A stretch of DNA of 64,000 nucleotides from Pycnopodia helianthoides. Lineage: Eukaryota; Echinodermata; Asteroidea; Forcipulatida; Asteriidae. The notes beneath the pieces were generated by a model. That model ran no database searches. It was not told where the DNA came from and worked only from the letters and a program-made list of their open reading frames with translations. The stretch spans positions 2,242,001-2,306,000 of the forward strand of contig CM063260.1 of NCBI GenBank assembly GCA_032158295.1. The letters run 5' to 3'. Each line of letters starts with the position of its first letter. Positions within the stretch are counted from its first letter, which is position 1. Positions 22,273-33,838 of this stretch are shown piece after piece. The position numbers and the translations under genes are program-made.

Positions 22273-24054
22273 GTCCTTTCTCCTCTGCCAACGACAGGCC
22301 AGTTAAAGTTTCACCATATTTGTACATGTACATATATTTTCTCAGTCCAAGTTGTATTTAGGTTTTCCAAAATAAAGAAAAAGTGTCGCATTAAACAAAA
22401 CTTTTTCATATATCAGTCAGGAGCCAGTGATGTTAGAATATTACTACTAATGTATTCTGCGTTATCTATAATTCTATAATACTGTATAGCATTAGTGAAT
22501 AACAAACGATACATTTATCCCTTTCTATATCTTTTTTTTTTACTTCTGTTTTGAAATGAATTGTTTATTTTAGTTTTCGATTTTATTAAACTTTTAACAA
22601 GGTCTTGCCCTTTAATCAATGTGTCAAAACGTGCCATTATTAGCAATGTCAGGCCATTAACTATTTTTTGCATTAATAGCAAAAGTTAAATTTATTTTAA
22701 TTTTAGTTTTTACCTAGGTTCGGGAAGGTTATGAACTGTTCTTCATTTTGGCCATTTTTGTTTGGTTCCCTACATTAAAGCCCTTTGAGCATAATACTGA
22801 CAAACCATAAAATGAAGGTGCCACTGCCAGTCTATATAATAACTTGGACGCTACACTGGAGTCACTGGAAATGATGGTCATAGATGTTTAATGGTGTCAG
22901 GAAATGGAGAGACAGAGGAAAATTAAACAAAATATATAAGTACAATTTTATAGACCGTTACAGACAGCACTCGTTCTATAACAGAGACCCAATTTGCAGG
23001 GCTCGCCCTTAACACTAACCCGGCATACATTGTCTAGTGAAAGCTGGTATGGGCTAGTAAACACCACTTCTCAACTTGCCCTGTGGGCTGCTAAACACTC
23101 TGCAACCGACTTGTTCATAACATGAGTGTGTAAATGTAACTTCATTTGACTAATAAACTGGTTGCATCAGAAAGATGCATTCATGACAATACATGTTTAA
23201 AATCGGGACTACTAAAAACTTCCTGGGGGCAAGTATATTGCAAAGTTTACTAGCCCGGTGGACTACTTATTAGAAAAAGCTCAAGTGCAAGGCCTGATTT
23301 GCATTTTGATTACATGTCTGTTTTTCAAAATTTGCCTGCATTGAATCTGATAAAAGAGAAAGTAACACGATCATTGTCTTTTCATCAACCTGGTCGAGGC
23401 CACATTTCAATATAGATTGACTAAATTCCACCTGTATGAACTTGTTTAGTCGAAACATGGGTTATTACCTCTGCGGAATTTCGTTTGAAGTTGGCTGGTT
23501 TTTGTAGCTCAAATTCAGCCCCATACAAAAAGGCGCGGTGTACCCTCATTCTGCCAACCAGTAGAGACAATGCGCACATGCTATGTGCAATTTACATATT
23601 TCATGCGCATTTTACATATTTCAAAGGTCCATTAACACAAAGTATGCAGTTTGTGACAATTTGTTTTAGGTGTCTGTCAGTCGTAGCTAGCTTCAACTAT
23701 CTGTTAAATATTGCTTGGTCATTGGTAGGCTTTGCCGTACAATTAAATACCAAGCTTTGCGTTGCGGCTTTCGTTAGCCTTGGGAGATGCTCAACCATAT
23801 AATGGTGTACAAAATGCGACAAACTGATTTTGTTTCACTCTTGGACTAAGAAAGCACTGCATATTACAATCCTTCATAACTATACATCTCTGAAAAAAAA
23901 AACTAAAATAATTTTTCATATTATATATAAAAAGATGCCTCAGATATTTTGTCCCCATTAAATCCACCATTCGAATAAATGCACTCTCTTGTAAACTTTG
24001 CTAACAATGTAAAAAAAAAAGTGGAATTGTATAAATTGCCGTTTTAAATTCAAC

Positions 24055-27000
24055 TCAGGCCTTGAGCGCCATGTATTTCCTCATGTGCGATGCAATTCCT
24101 CCGGCGACTTGCTCGTCGTTCTTGTTCTGACCGAAATAATCCACAAACTCTCCGTCTGGATTCAGTAGATACATGATGATTGTGTGGTCCACCTGTAAAT
24201 ATTCAAACACAATTACAAAGTGAATTACAAAGCTTCATCTTAAAGTTTTTACTCACATGTTTGGCAATCTCGATGGTCTAGTTGGTAGTACATCTGCTCT
24301 AGAATTGCAACGGTCGTGGGTTCGAATCCCAACCGAGGTAATATGCCTGTGTATTTTTTATCACAGAACTCGGGGGAAGTTCTGAGTATACAGTGCTTTA
24401 TACAAATTGGTGAAAGGGTAAAACCAAATAATAATCTAAAAATGTCGGAGATCAAGAAGAAGTCAAAGTGAAATGCGTAACTTACAATGTAATCGCCGTC
24501 ATCATCCTTAGGTCCATGGCTGTGATAAACGCGAAAGTTTCTCGCTACTTCATCAACCTGCTCCTTTGTTCCAGTCAGCCCAATTAAGCCTGGATAAAAT
24601 TCTATGGAGAAATAAACAAATGACGGAATGAGAAACTGACGAGGCTGTAAACTCCATGGATACCGAGGGCTACATCTGCCACTTCTTGTACTGAGAGATT
24701 ACGGATTAACCCTCCTACTATTGTTACCATTTTCCAGCAAGTTGACCACACATTTGAAACCGTTCAAGGGTTGTGTATGGTGGCGCAGAACCCACTGTGT
24801 ACATGAAGTAACATGAAGTTCGAACGTGCACAAGCAAAAATTCCCTGCTAACCCGTGAAATACGCTTGATGTAAGCCAGAATTCCCTGCTTCCATATGCG
24901 CCGATTCTTCGCTTACGGTAAGCAGAGCCATAAAATTGTCAAATTGGACCCCGATAAGGGTCTATAGATGGATTGCAATAGACCAATAAAATATCGGTAA
25001 GAACTTACCTTTGACATACTCAGCAACCACTTCAACAGTATCCCTCTCTGGGTCGATGGTAATAAATAATGGAGTCACATCTGGAAGATTTTTACTTTTA
25101 TCTGAAGAAGATAATAGTATCAAGGAGTAAACCACAAAGATATATTGACAAAATACGGAGACCGCCAACATTAGGGCCAGATAGCTCAGTCGGTACAGCG
25201 CCGCCAGCAGGGTCAAGTCCCGCCCTAGTCTATTTTTCTTTGTTCAACCCCAAATTAATGAAGATTTTCATGAACTGAAAGATGGAATGTTCCATTCAAC
25301 GAGGCCGAGCCCAGCTGGTTCACTTATTGAAACGTTCAATCTTTCATTGAATGAAAATATTCTCTCCATTGCACGATTGCAAGTGTAAAGTGTAACAAAA
25401 TTAAAAGTGAAAGAAACTTTAAAAACAAGGACTAGGTACAGTGTCTGATTTGGCTCATCAAATCACCTTTGGGACATTTTTTTGATCGGCGTTACTTCCT
25501 ACTTACGTATTTTCTCAACAGCTATCGCCATTTTTTCCAACTCGTCAGGGCAGATGTCTGGACAGTGTGTAAACCCAAAGTACAGCAACAGCCATTGGCC
25601 GAGATAGTCTTTGTTTGTCTTTGGCTTTCCTGTGTGATCGACCAATGAGAACGGGCCTCCAATGGCTGCTTTGCCAACAGCTCTACTCCTCTCTCTTTCA
25701 ATTTCTGTAAAAGATAAGAAAATTACTTACAGATCGCTAACGGTTTGGAAATTAATCTGTGACGATCACAACACCCCAGGCAGGACCAGAAGGTTACGAT
25801 CATTGCAAGTCAGTCTATCAAGGATGGTCATCCTAGGGCCCATCCCAGAGTAGGACCATTGGGTTTAATTGAATCTACTGCCTTCACTTGATTCATTTGA
25901 ATTCATTTCTTACCCATTTGTTTCTTGCGCTGTGCAAACTTGAATCCTGCCAATAAAGTCCCACTCAAGATAAATGTTACCAACACGGTCTTCCATGTCA
26001 CTGGCTGAAATTAAATATAAAAACAGAGCAACTGGTAATTTTCAACTTTCTCCTTTCGAGGATTTAGTTCCCTTCCTGCATCCATTCTTATTTCTTTCAA
26101 TTTCTGTCCATACATGCCATACACTTCTATTTTCATTCTTTCATTATTTAAAATAATTATTTATATTTCTTTATTTTCTTTTTTCTTAATTTGTGTCCAT
26201 CCTTTCTTTCCATTGCTTTATTTCTAAAAATACTTGTTCCACTTAATTTTTTCAATGTTTATTGTTATTTCTATGTTGACCTTCTTGCATTTGTAGAGGT
26301 CAAAATAAGTAATAGGAAATTTACAATACATTGTCGCAGTGACTGTAAATTAAAACTACTCAATTGAAGTTAGTTACACTTGTCACACTAGACATCACAT
26401 TTCTACATATAAATTATGAGAGGTCAACTCTGGCAATGAAGAAACTTTGAAACTAACTTAACCAGCTAACAGGGAAACCTCAAAAGTAAAATACAATAAT
26501 TCAAAATTGTTTTAATTAATACACACCGATTTCTTGCTCCACTCTTCTTGCTGTCACTTTTCGTGGCGTAACATCGCTGACTGAGAGAAACTTTGGAGAA
26601 TGTTTTGATGTACGGTTGGTTGTGCCTCGGTCCACTATTGCATATATGTCCCTGGTTACCAACACAGCTCAGATGCCGACAGAGATAGCACTGGTATAAA
26701 AAAATAATAATAACATTAAATTTAAAGCTAGCACTGAATATGTGCAGTGTGACTGAGTGAGTGAGTTGACTGTTTTAGGGGACAATAAAATTTATGAATT
26801 TTGGACTTTGTTTAAAGTCAAAGAAACATCTATTTTGGAGATGAAAAACAGTCTTCTTTTCAAGATTATTGTTTATTTTTAGTTATGGTTTTTGTCAATT
26901 TGTTGTATTTAATCGAACGTGAAGATTGTCAAATAAAAACAAACAAACCTTGTTACACAACGAGCTAACCGGACGAGTTGCAGATGGCGGCATGGAGAGC

Positions 27001-27074
27001 AACCCACCTAGCCCTGCCTCTCCTAACACTCTAGCGGGCCCAAGACGAAAACATAGTCTTGCTGTTAGTAGCAT
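24055..27074 (-). CDS. SCO1: SCO1, cytochrome c oxidase copper chaperone
   Basis: Inner mitochondrial membrane protein that carries copper to the CuA site of cytochrome oxidase subunit II. Exons on the minus strand: 27074-26949, 26690-26527 (uncertain end), 26004-25914, 25704-25507, 25101-25009, 24601-24486, 24192-24055. The first exon starts at the ATG at 27074 and encodes an Arg-rich presequence. A membrane segment ([16 protein letters not shown]) is followed by [33 protein letters not shown] (the copper-binding CxxxC), [20 protein letters not shown] and [16 protein letters not shown] (the copper-binding His). The expected length is about 308 residues (human 301). Exons 3-7 join in perfect phase. 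Exon 2 is 164 nt where 165 would fit: its best-looking frame ([15 protein letters not shown]) is one base out of register with PVTWK in exon 3. This may be another one-base assembly error or a misjudged splice site. Confidence 0.92.
24262..24428 (+). mobile_element. tRNA-related SINE, second family, copy 2
   Basis: GATGGTCTAGTTGGTAGTAC and GTGGGTTCGAATCCCAACC tRNA-like head, then ACTCGGGGGAAGTTCTGAGT and GTGAAAGGGTAAAACCAAAT. It lies in the last intron of SCO1, antisense to the gene. Confidence 0.8.
25136..25256 (+). mobile_element. tRNA-derived SINE, copy 2 of the 16.7-kb family
   Basis: AAAGATATATTGACAAAATA, then CCAGATAGCTCAGTCGGTAC, then a shortened anticodon region, CAAGTCCCGCCCTAGTC and a TTTGTTCAACCCC tail. 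Same order as 16716-16857. It lies in an intron of SCO1, antisense. Confidence 0.75.
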
Positions 27075-27504
27075 TGTGTCTGAGTTTGATGTCGAATTAT
27101 AACAACTTGAGAGTTATGAGATTCTGAACGTCAATTCACGATCAGAGGAAAGTAACTTCGTCTGTTTCACAACTTTGTTTTATGTAAGTCGCCATTGTAG
27201 ACCACTTAGGTTTGTGATATTTTGTTTTAATGTTGTTATTATTATTTTATAGCTTTAATGGTAAGAACATTGTTGACTAATTTTTTTTTTTTTTCAAATT
27301 TTATCTGATTGTTCAAGATGTAAAATAAAATGCCTTTAATTATTCTATTTTAACGGTATCATAATAATTCAGATTTATATACTTTTTTTCTAGGAAGCTA
27401 AAGAGTCTTTTACCACAAAGTCTGGTACCTGGTCACGCTTTATCTAAATCAACCACAGCTGTAATAAGAAACTGACTAATCCTTTCATACCGTATGAAGC
27501 AAAC
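27075..27504. promoter_or_regulatory. Bidirectional promoter region, SCO1 / SRPRB
   Basis: Only 430 bp separate the start codons of two divergent genes, so both core promoters must share this interval. On the plus strand a donor (TTAT|GTAAGT) near 27183 and an acceptor (TTTTTCTAG) ending near 27393 suggest a short non-coding first exon for SRPRB. GTCGCCATTGT near 27188 resembles a YY1-type element. The promoter function itself is inference. Confidence 0.55.
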
Positions 27505-30500
27505 ATGGAGGACAGACGACGTGTGGAAGATTTTGACATGGAGAGAACGATTCATTTCCTGAAACATGAAATCTCCAAACAAGATCCAATGATTTTGGGC
27601 ATCGGAGTAGCTGTGGGTGTTGTACTTCTAACTATTGGTAATTGTTTTGGTAGAAATATTTATTCACTTGAGAAGTATGCAGTAAAATAAAACAGCCATA
27701 GTTGTTGCCGGTTTTTGCTAGATCAGCACTCGGCGCGGCAGTCTAGCCCAGGTTGGACTCCTCCGTTCCTCCTCCCCTCCGTCGCATACCTTGCGATGCC
27801 GGCTTTTTAGCTAGTATAATAAAATCACGTAGTATCGTCTATCGATACCAAACTAACTCCCTAAAATAATGTTTTGCTTCAGCTCATGAAAAAAATAGAA
27901 ATCTTACAATAGAATTTGTTAGTAAATAGTAATAATAATAATAATATTATTATAAACTTAAAATATACTCTCTTTTTTTTATTTACATTTTTATACAAAA
28001 AAGTCAATAGTGAATACTTTTTTCTTGTTTTATATTATTATTAATATTTTAATAATAGCATTGTGCTGTAAATTTACCATTATGATAATTTGTTCACTTA
28101 CGACTCGTCTCACACACAAATTAAACAAATAAATACGATTAATTTCTCCAGGAATAAAAGGTACAAAATATGTTTATTAATGGCATCAAAGATAAAAGCA
28201 GTATGCCTCAGTCATGTCAGTAAACATTTTAACTTAAGCAGCCTGATAATTAGTGTAATAAGTAATAAGCCAGTCTAAAACCATGAAAACTAAAGTAAAA
28301 GTTTGTCTTGCTCTTGATCTTGTTTCAGTACTTCTTTTTCTACTTGCAAGACGGAAAAACAAAAGGAATTCTGTTCTTCTTGTTGGACTTTGTGAAGCAG
28401 GAAAGACTTTGCTATTCAGCAGGGTAAGTTGATAATAACGATAAACAAAATAATAAAAATGCATTTAATAATGCCAAATCCTGATATATAATCTTTAGTA
28501 GAATGTAGTTTTTGTGGGAATTAAAAATAAAAGGAAACTTGCTGTAAAAAAACTATTATAAAATAAAGATGTCCTTATTGCATTGTTGACCATTGTACAT
28601 GTAACTGTAGTGAACGCAAGTATGCCCTCAATCTTACTTGGGCTTAACGCAATTTTCTTATTTGCATATTTACTGTAAAAACTTAAAGTTTTTGTACATT
28701 ATGTCGCAATTCAGCGGTAAGCTGCGATGACATTTATAAATAAATGAACCATTTATTAAAGTCTGTGTCTGCAACCTTTGGATTGTTCTCTTTTCCATTT
28801 AGCTTTTAGCAGGGAAAGAGCACCTTTGGTAATTCTCTTAATTTTTTAGGGAGCATGGCTCTGGCCATCCATGCTCCTAACCTAATGTTTATTATCTTGG
28901 AGAGATACCTTTATAGAACTCTCTGTGAGTATTGCTTTGTTGTGTTTAGATAAACTTTTGGTCGGAGAAATATTTCATTTTAGAGGATTAGTTTAATCAT
29001 GTATATTGTAAATTTGGTATATGGTCAGATGTATGTTTTGACCCTTGACCTTCACATCGTAGTTGTATTAATTGTAGTTTACGGTGACTATGCTGTGCTA
29101 CTGTTATATTATGTATGACTAGTTTCTTTTAAAGAATAAATTTCTAAATGTTCTATATTTGAAACATCATCGTGTGGATTTTGCATTTTAGTGTGCTTGT
29201 CCTTTTTCAGTGGATGACCATTCCCTGTTCATGACTTTTCATCCTTTTTTTTCTTTGACATGCAATAGTTGGTCCACAATAAATACATCATCAGCTATAC
29301 GTCGATCAAGGAAAACTCTGGTATCTATCAGTTGACTGGCAGAAAGAAGGGCGCCCTTGTGGTCATTGATGTGCCAGGAAATGACCGACAACGTATGCAA
29401 TTCTGGGACCGCTTTAAAAGCCAAGCTAGGTACTGTCACTTTCCAAACTTATAAACACTCCTTTCACTTCTTCTGATGTAATGTATTAGAAGTTTCATTT
29501 AATAGAAGTGACAGGAATTAAAATTAACAGAAAATTTGTACAGCTGATTGTTAAACAATATTACGCTTTTTAGCAAAAAGGGCATTTAAAGGGCTAGGTT
29601 CTTTATCGCAAGGCAATGACCCTGTCGTTAAGACCTCTTCGCCACTCTTTTATTCCCCTAATCAAAACCACAGTGGATTATATTGAGTGGCAGACAGTAG
29701 GAGGGTTAACTACGTACTGTGTAGATGCATTCACCTTATGATATCATATTGCAGGCTGGCATAGATTATCTATCATTCAAAACCATACAGTGGATTATAT
29801 TGAATGGCAGACAGTAGGAGGGTTAACTACGTACTGTGTAGATGCATTCACCTTATGATATTGCAACAGCAGGCTAGCATCTATAGTTTTGCTACCATTT
29901 AAAACCACAGTGGATGATATTGAATGGTCAGAAATTAATTCAAAATGTACTCATTCTCAGATTTAAAAAAATTTAAATACTTTTCCTTTTTCTAATTTCA
30001 GAGGCATTATTTTTGTGGTAGACAGCGCAACATTCCAGAACGAGCTGAAAGAAGTAGCTGAATTTGTGTACACCTTACTCTCGGATCATAACATCAGTCA
30101 ACACAAGCTTGCTGTGCTCATCGCTTGCAACAAACAGGACATGACCGTGGCCAAGTCCAGCAAGATTATCCAAGAAAAACTAGAAAAAGAAATGTAGGTT
30201 GTGATAGAATTATTCTCAACTGTCTTCAGATGACCCTTGGTTTCAATTTGTTTTTTAAACGAGTCATAGAATAACACTGTAAATGCTTTGGTTTCAATGT
30301 CTTGAACAAATTCTTTAAAATCATTTAGGATATTTAATAGAATATGGAGACGCCAATATATCTGAGTAAGGACCTGTAAGATGAGCTTAATGGCGGAGTA
30401 CTTCGTTAGTATATCTGGAGCTAACAGGCTCAAATCCCAGCCACTTCATTTTTGACAAGTTCGAATCCCAGCCACTTTATAGGTGACAGGTTCGAATCCC

Positions 30501-30943
30501 AGCCACCACATATGTGACAGGATAAAATCCCAGCCACTTTATAGGTGACAGGTTCAAATCCCAGCCACTTCTTATGTGACAGGTTCAAATCCAATCCACT
30601 TCTTACGTGACAGGTTAAAATCCCAGCCACTTCTGATGTGACAGGTTCGAATCCCAGCCACTTCTTATATGACAGGTTCGAATCCCAGCCAGTTCATATT
30701 GTTCTCTAATTTTCTTATCTTTGAAGGAACACCTTGAGGGTAAGCAGAACAGCAACTCTTGGCAGCACCGACGGATCCAGCGGAGGGGAAGTTTTCCTCG
30801 GAGCTAAAGGGAAAGATTTCAAGTTCAGTCAGTTGTCCCCGGTCACCGTGGAGTTTGCAGAGTGCAGCGCAAAGGGAACCAGTGAAGAAGACGGACAGGG
30901 GGAGCTCAACATTGTGGAGGAGTGGATGAACAGGATTGCGTGA
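27505..30943 (+). CDS. SRPRB: SRP receptor subunit beta
   Basis: Membrane-anchored small GTPase that holds the SRP receptor alpha subunit on the endoplasmic reticulum. Five exons: 27505-27637, 28329-28423, 29269-29429, 30002-30193, 30727-30943, total 798 nt (265 residues; human 271), all in phase. A short N-terminal tail is followed by a membrane segment (MILGIGVAVGVVLLTI, then VLLFLLARR across the exon 1/2 junction). Next come G1 GLCEAGKT, G3 DVPGND, G4 NKQD and G5 ECSAKG. The C-terminal helix ends EEWMNRIA. In the usual G3 (DLPGHE in the human protein) a His follows the Gly; here it is Asn. An out-of-frame ATG at 27494 lies 11 bases before the chosen start. The gene converges with the PAN/FA gene, with about 550 bp between stops. 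Confidence 0.95.
29575..29938 (-). repeat. Inverted copy of the 115-bp minisatellite element
   Basis: Two full units and one partial unit of the family at 10203, in opposite orientation (CAGTAGGAGGGTTAACTACG, GTAGATGCATTCACC, GCAGGCTGGCAT). They are preceded by TTCTTTATCGCAAGGCAATGACCC and CTCTTTTATTCCCC, the same neighbour block as at 10800-10890. The pairing in both places shows that the two parts belong to one composite element. It lies in SRPRB intron 3. Confidence 0.7.
30427..30699 (+). repeat. 31-bp minisatellite built on a tRNA B box
   Basis: Eight full 31-bp units plus a partial ninth. The unit is GGTTCGAATCCCAGCCACTT followed by CTTATGTGACA with changes. The spacing is exact: unit starts at 30427 and 30675 are 248 bp apart. 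Each unit carries a B-box-like GGTTCRAATCC. The array starts at the 3' end of a degraded tRNA-like sequence (about 30385-30440) and stops 27 bp before SRPRB exon 5. Confidence 0.9.
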
Positions 30944-31432
30944 GCTCATACACAACAATGTGTGGATAGTCAGCAAATGAGAGTTCAACAGTTACTAATG
31001 AATAGCTTACTGTGAATTTTCAACAGAATCTCATGAATATTCATTGACAGAACTGTGAATATTCAAGACATTATTTTGAATATTCAAAGAAAGTGTAAAG
31101 TTACTAAACGAAGTCAAAATGAATACTCTTATTTTGAGCTTTCTGCCGGTTAATTTACTTTAATTTGAAAGTTTGAAGAAAAACTCCATTTGGAATATAT
31201 TGCGTTTGCTTACATTTACTTTATTTGTCTGAAATCAATCTGCATGTTTTATCTTTAAACAGTTACAAATTAATTTGTCAGGATGACAAAGTCTATTGAA
31301 ACATGTAAGTTTCATTTTATGGGGGGAGGGGGGTTATAATCAACCTGTAGTATTGACAACTTATGTTTTGAAATAATAAATAAACCTTAAAACAGGCAGG
31401 TAAAAGTAGTAAGCCAACTTCGAATTGTGCCT

Positions 31433-31438
31433 TTTATT
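31433..31438 (-). terminator. Probable polyadenylation signal of the PAN/FA gene
   Basis: TTTATT on the plus strand reads AATAAA on the minus strand, about 57 bp past the stop codon at 31495. It is the first such signal downstream. Plus-strand AATAAA at about 31375-31383 could serve SRPRB. Confidence 0.5.
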
Positions 31439-31494
31439 TCCCCCAGTGATCCAACCAAATCTGTTCGATGATTTTTTTTAAAGCGCGGTTTTTG

Positions 31495-33838
31495 TCAAGG
31501 ACTCCCGCATATTTTGCAAACCTGAAAATTCCCAAAGCTGTGAAAAACCCAATCAGCATGGACATTATTGAGCGCAGCGATGGAGGCCCAGCGGACCGCG
31601 AGCGGGTCGTTGTCCTGCCAGGTGAAGAACGCCGGCTGCCCTCTCTTCCCCACCATGGTCAGGCCGTTGTAGTTCATCACCCAGAAATGGCGGTACTCGT
31701 CTTCGGACATGAGCCCTAGTAGGTCGACCTGGTGTAGGATGTAGCACTTGTGGCATCGTCGAATCCGGACCTTGTCGTCATTCTTCTCACCAAAAGCTGA
31801 AAGGGAGTGTTTTTATACCATGTTTTATTTCAGTTTATGATCAGAAGGGAAAAGGAGGCAATTTCCACCATCAAACTTCAAGATGCTTGCATATTATAGT
31901 TCCAATTTTTTTCAGGATTTGTTGACGATTAACATCCATAATTCCTACTTTTCTGGGATTTGTTGACGAGAAACTGAACTCAAATTCCAAGAGTCGTGCA
32001 TAATTTCCTTTTTTGTGGGACTTATTGACGAGAAACTACACTCAACTTTCACTGGCATACGTTTAAAAAGATAAACCCCAAAAATTCTCACCAATCTCGT
32101 ACATTCTCCGGTGGTAAGACCCTTTGTCTTCTGCCAACCCCACGTATACCGTTGACCTTGCCCGTACAGAGAACACCATAACAAACACTTCTGTGGGTTC
32201 GAATGGCGGGAAAATGAACCTGTGCGTGGTATCCTTGCTGGACGGTATCACGTATTCGAACGGTGAAGAATTACCTGCAATCGGGCATTGACACTCAACG
32301 GTTACCAGGTAAATGAAATAATGTACCCTTTGATTACCAAAAAAGGGGCAGAGGGAATCTCCCCCCCCCCAATGTTCCCATACTTTTACGGAAGTACCCC
32401 CCTAAAATCCTCCAGGTACATGGGGTACATCATGCCCCATAGACACCAAATGTGGCCTTGTCACATTACATCTTGTACAGGCAACTTGGAGGTAATGAAC
32501 TGTACTGCATTCAAAATGAGAGGCAATTTTATTAAGTCAGTCTCGCTGGTATTTGAACGTGAAAGTGCGTGATTGTGTTTTCCCGATTGTTTGGCCAAAA
32601 TTACTCCAAAATTTGGATTTACAGACTCGAGATAGTTGTAAGCTTTCATTTAATTCAGGTAGTGCACACAAACAACTTCGCCAATGATAAGGGGTATAGT
32701 TAACTGAAAAGTACAAATGAATTGTCGTCGGGATCCCCACATCATTTATTTTTAGTCGGCCATGTACATGTACAAACTACGGCGCTCCATGAGTGCCATC
32801 CTACTTATCGAGATAACCAGATAATTTATTGCATCAAGTCGACTTTTCTGTGGTATAAGTAGACTTAGCGACATAAAATATCGTGTCAAGTCGACTTATA
32901 ATAATCAAGAAGTCGACTTACCTAGATAAGTTATCTCGCGAAGACAGCTTACATAATCGAGAAGTCGACTGACCCAGATAAATTCTCTCACCAAGACAAC
33001 TTAGACAAATTTATCTCGGTAAGTCGACTTCTTGATTGTCGTAAGTCGTCTTGGCGAGATATAAGTCGTCTTTTTGATTATTATAAGTCGACTTGACACG
33101 ATATTTTATGTCGCTAAGTCTACTTTATACCACAGAAAAGTCGACTTGATGCAATTTATTATCTGGTTATCTCGATAAGTTGGATGGCACTCATGGAGCG
33201 CCGTACTTTTCATTGTGTACTGTGTATTGTGATGGAGGAAGGAAATGAGTAAAAATGGTATCTCTGTTGTGGAAGTAACTGTCGGTTAAATACTTACATG
33301 TTGTCAAATTAGATTGAGATCTCCATGTGGTGTCATTATCTTCCTGCTGAATAAAACACATATTTTTGTTTTCAAATATGAATAATTTAAGGATTTGGTT
33401 CCCATTTTCAACAGTTGGGCTACAAGTGCTCTCTTGATGTATTATTATTAAAATGGCTGAAATTGAAATGCCCTAAAAAAAAATTGGCGAAGGGAATTAG
33501 GGGGTGCTATAGAGTTAAGATATCACGACCTTCGACACTTCGTAGTAGGTGCAATTCACGGCCACCTGGAGGTCTTCGGGATACTGTTGAGCCGTAACAT
33601 TATGGAGTTCACACCGATGAGCGTCCTTGCAGAAGCTGAAGGCGTGACAGGCCGTGTCTTGGAGGCACAGCCCGGCGCAGGACAGCGGTGACCACTCGCT
33701 CTGCCACGAGTACGTGTGGTTTTGAAGCTCTTGGTTTGGTGCCGGGCAGGTCGTCGTCGCTGATGTAACACCACATTTAAACTGCAGTAGGATTACTAAG
33801 AAGTAGTAGGCTAGTCGGTTATGGTCCAGGTGAAACAT
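31495..33838 (-). CDS. Secreted PAN/Apple-like plus FAMeT-like domain protein
   Basis: Four exons on the minus strand: 33838-33530, 33346-33298, 32274-32092, 31796-31495; 843 nt, 280 residues, all in phase. Residues 1-27 are a signal peptide (YYFLVILLQF core). Residues about 31-100 resemble a PAN/Apple domain: CPAPNQ, then LSCAGLCLQDTACHAFSFC, CELHN and a closing Cys. Residues about 110-275 match the Methyltransf_FA domain (farnesoic acid O-methyltransferase-like): FIFPPFEP, VYVGLAE, MYEIAFG, SEDEYRHFWVMN, GLTMVGKRGQPAFFTWQD. Despite the name, this domain has no proven methyltransferase chemistry; in secreted invertebrate proteins it usually sits beside adhesive domains, so binding outside the cell is the safer guess. 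The exon 1 donor (AAG|GTCGTG) is weak; GAA|GTGTCG is the alternative. Function unknown. Confidence 0.75.
32778..33205. repeat. 428-bp foldback MITE with AAGTCGACTT repeats
   Basis: Arms of about 210 bp pair almost completely, from TACGGCGCTCCATGAGTGCC at the left to its complement at the right. AAGTCGACTT, itself a palindrome, or a close variant, recurs several times in each arm with spacers such as TATAATAATCAAG. It lies in an intron of the PAN/FA gene. It is non-coding. Confidence 0.9.

Larger units (their letters stand above)
18120..24054. other. MTHFR 3' UTR and intergenic repeats before SCO1
   Basis: The two genes converge here. The first part (to perhaps 20.7 kb) is presumably MTHFR 3' UTR and spacer; AATAAA strings occur near 19788 and 20729, but none is clearly the used signal. 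The rest holds MITEs A and B, a SINE, an AAT microsatellite and, at about 22997-23273, a degenerate repeat rich in ACTAGCCCGGTGG / GGGCTAGTAAA motifs. No coding exon was recognised. Confidence 0.6.

Noticed and set aside
30427..30699. Regular 31-bp repeats resembling a CRISPR array
   Set aside because: Units are contiguous with no unique spacers, the context is an animal intron, and the unit is a tRNA T-arm derivative. It is a minisatellite.
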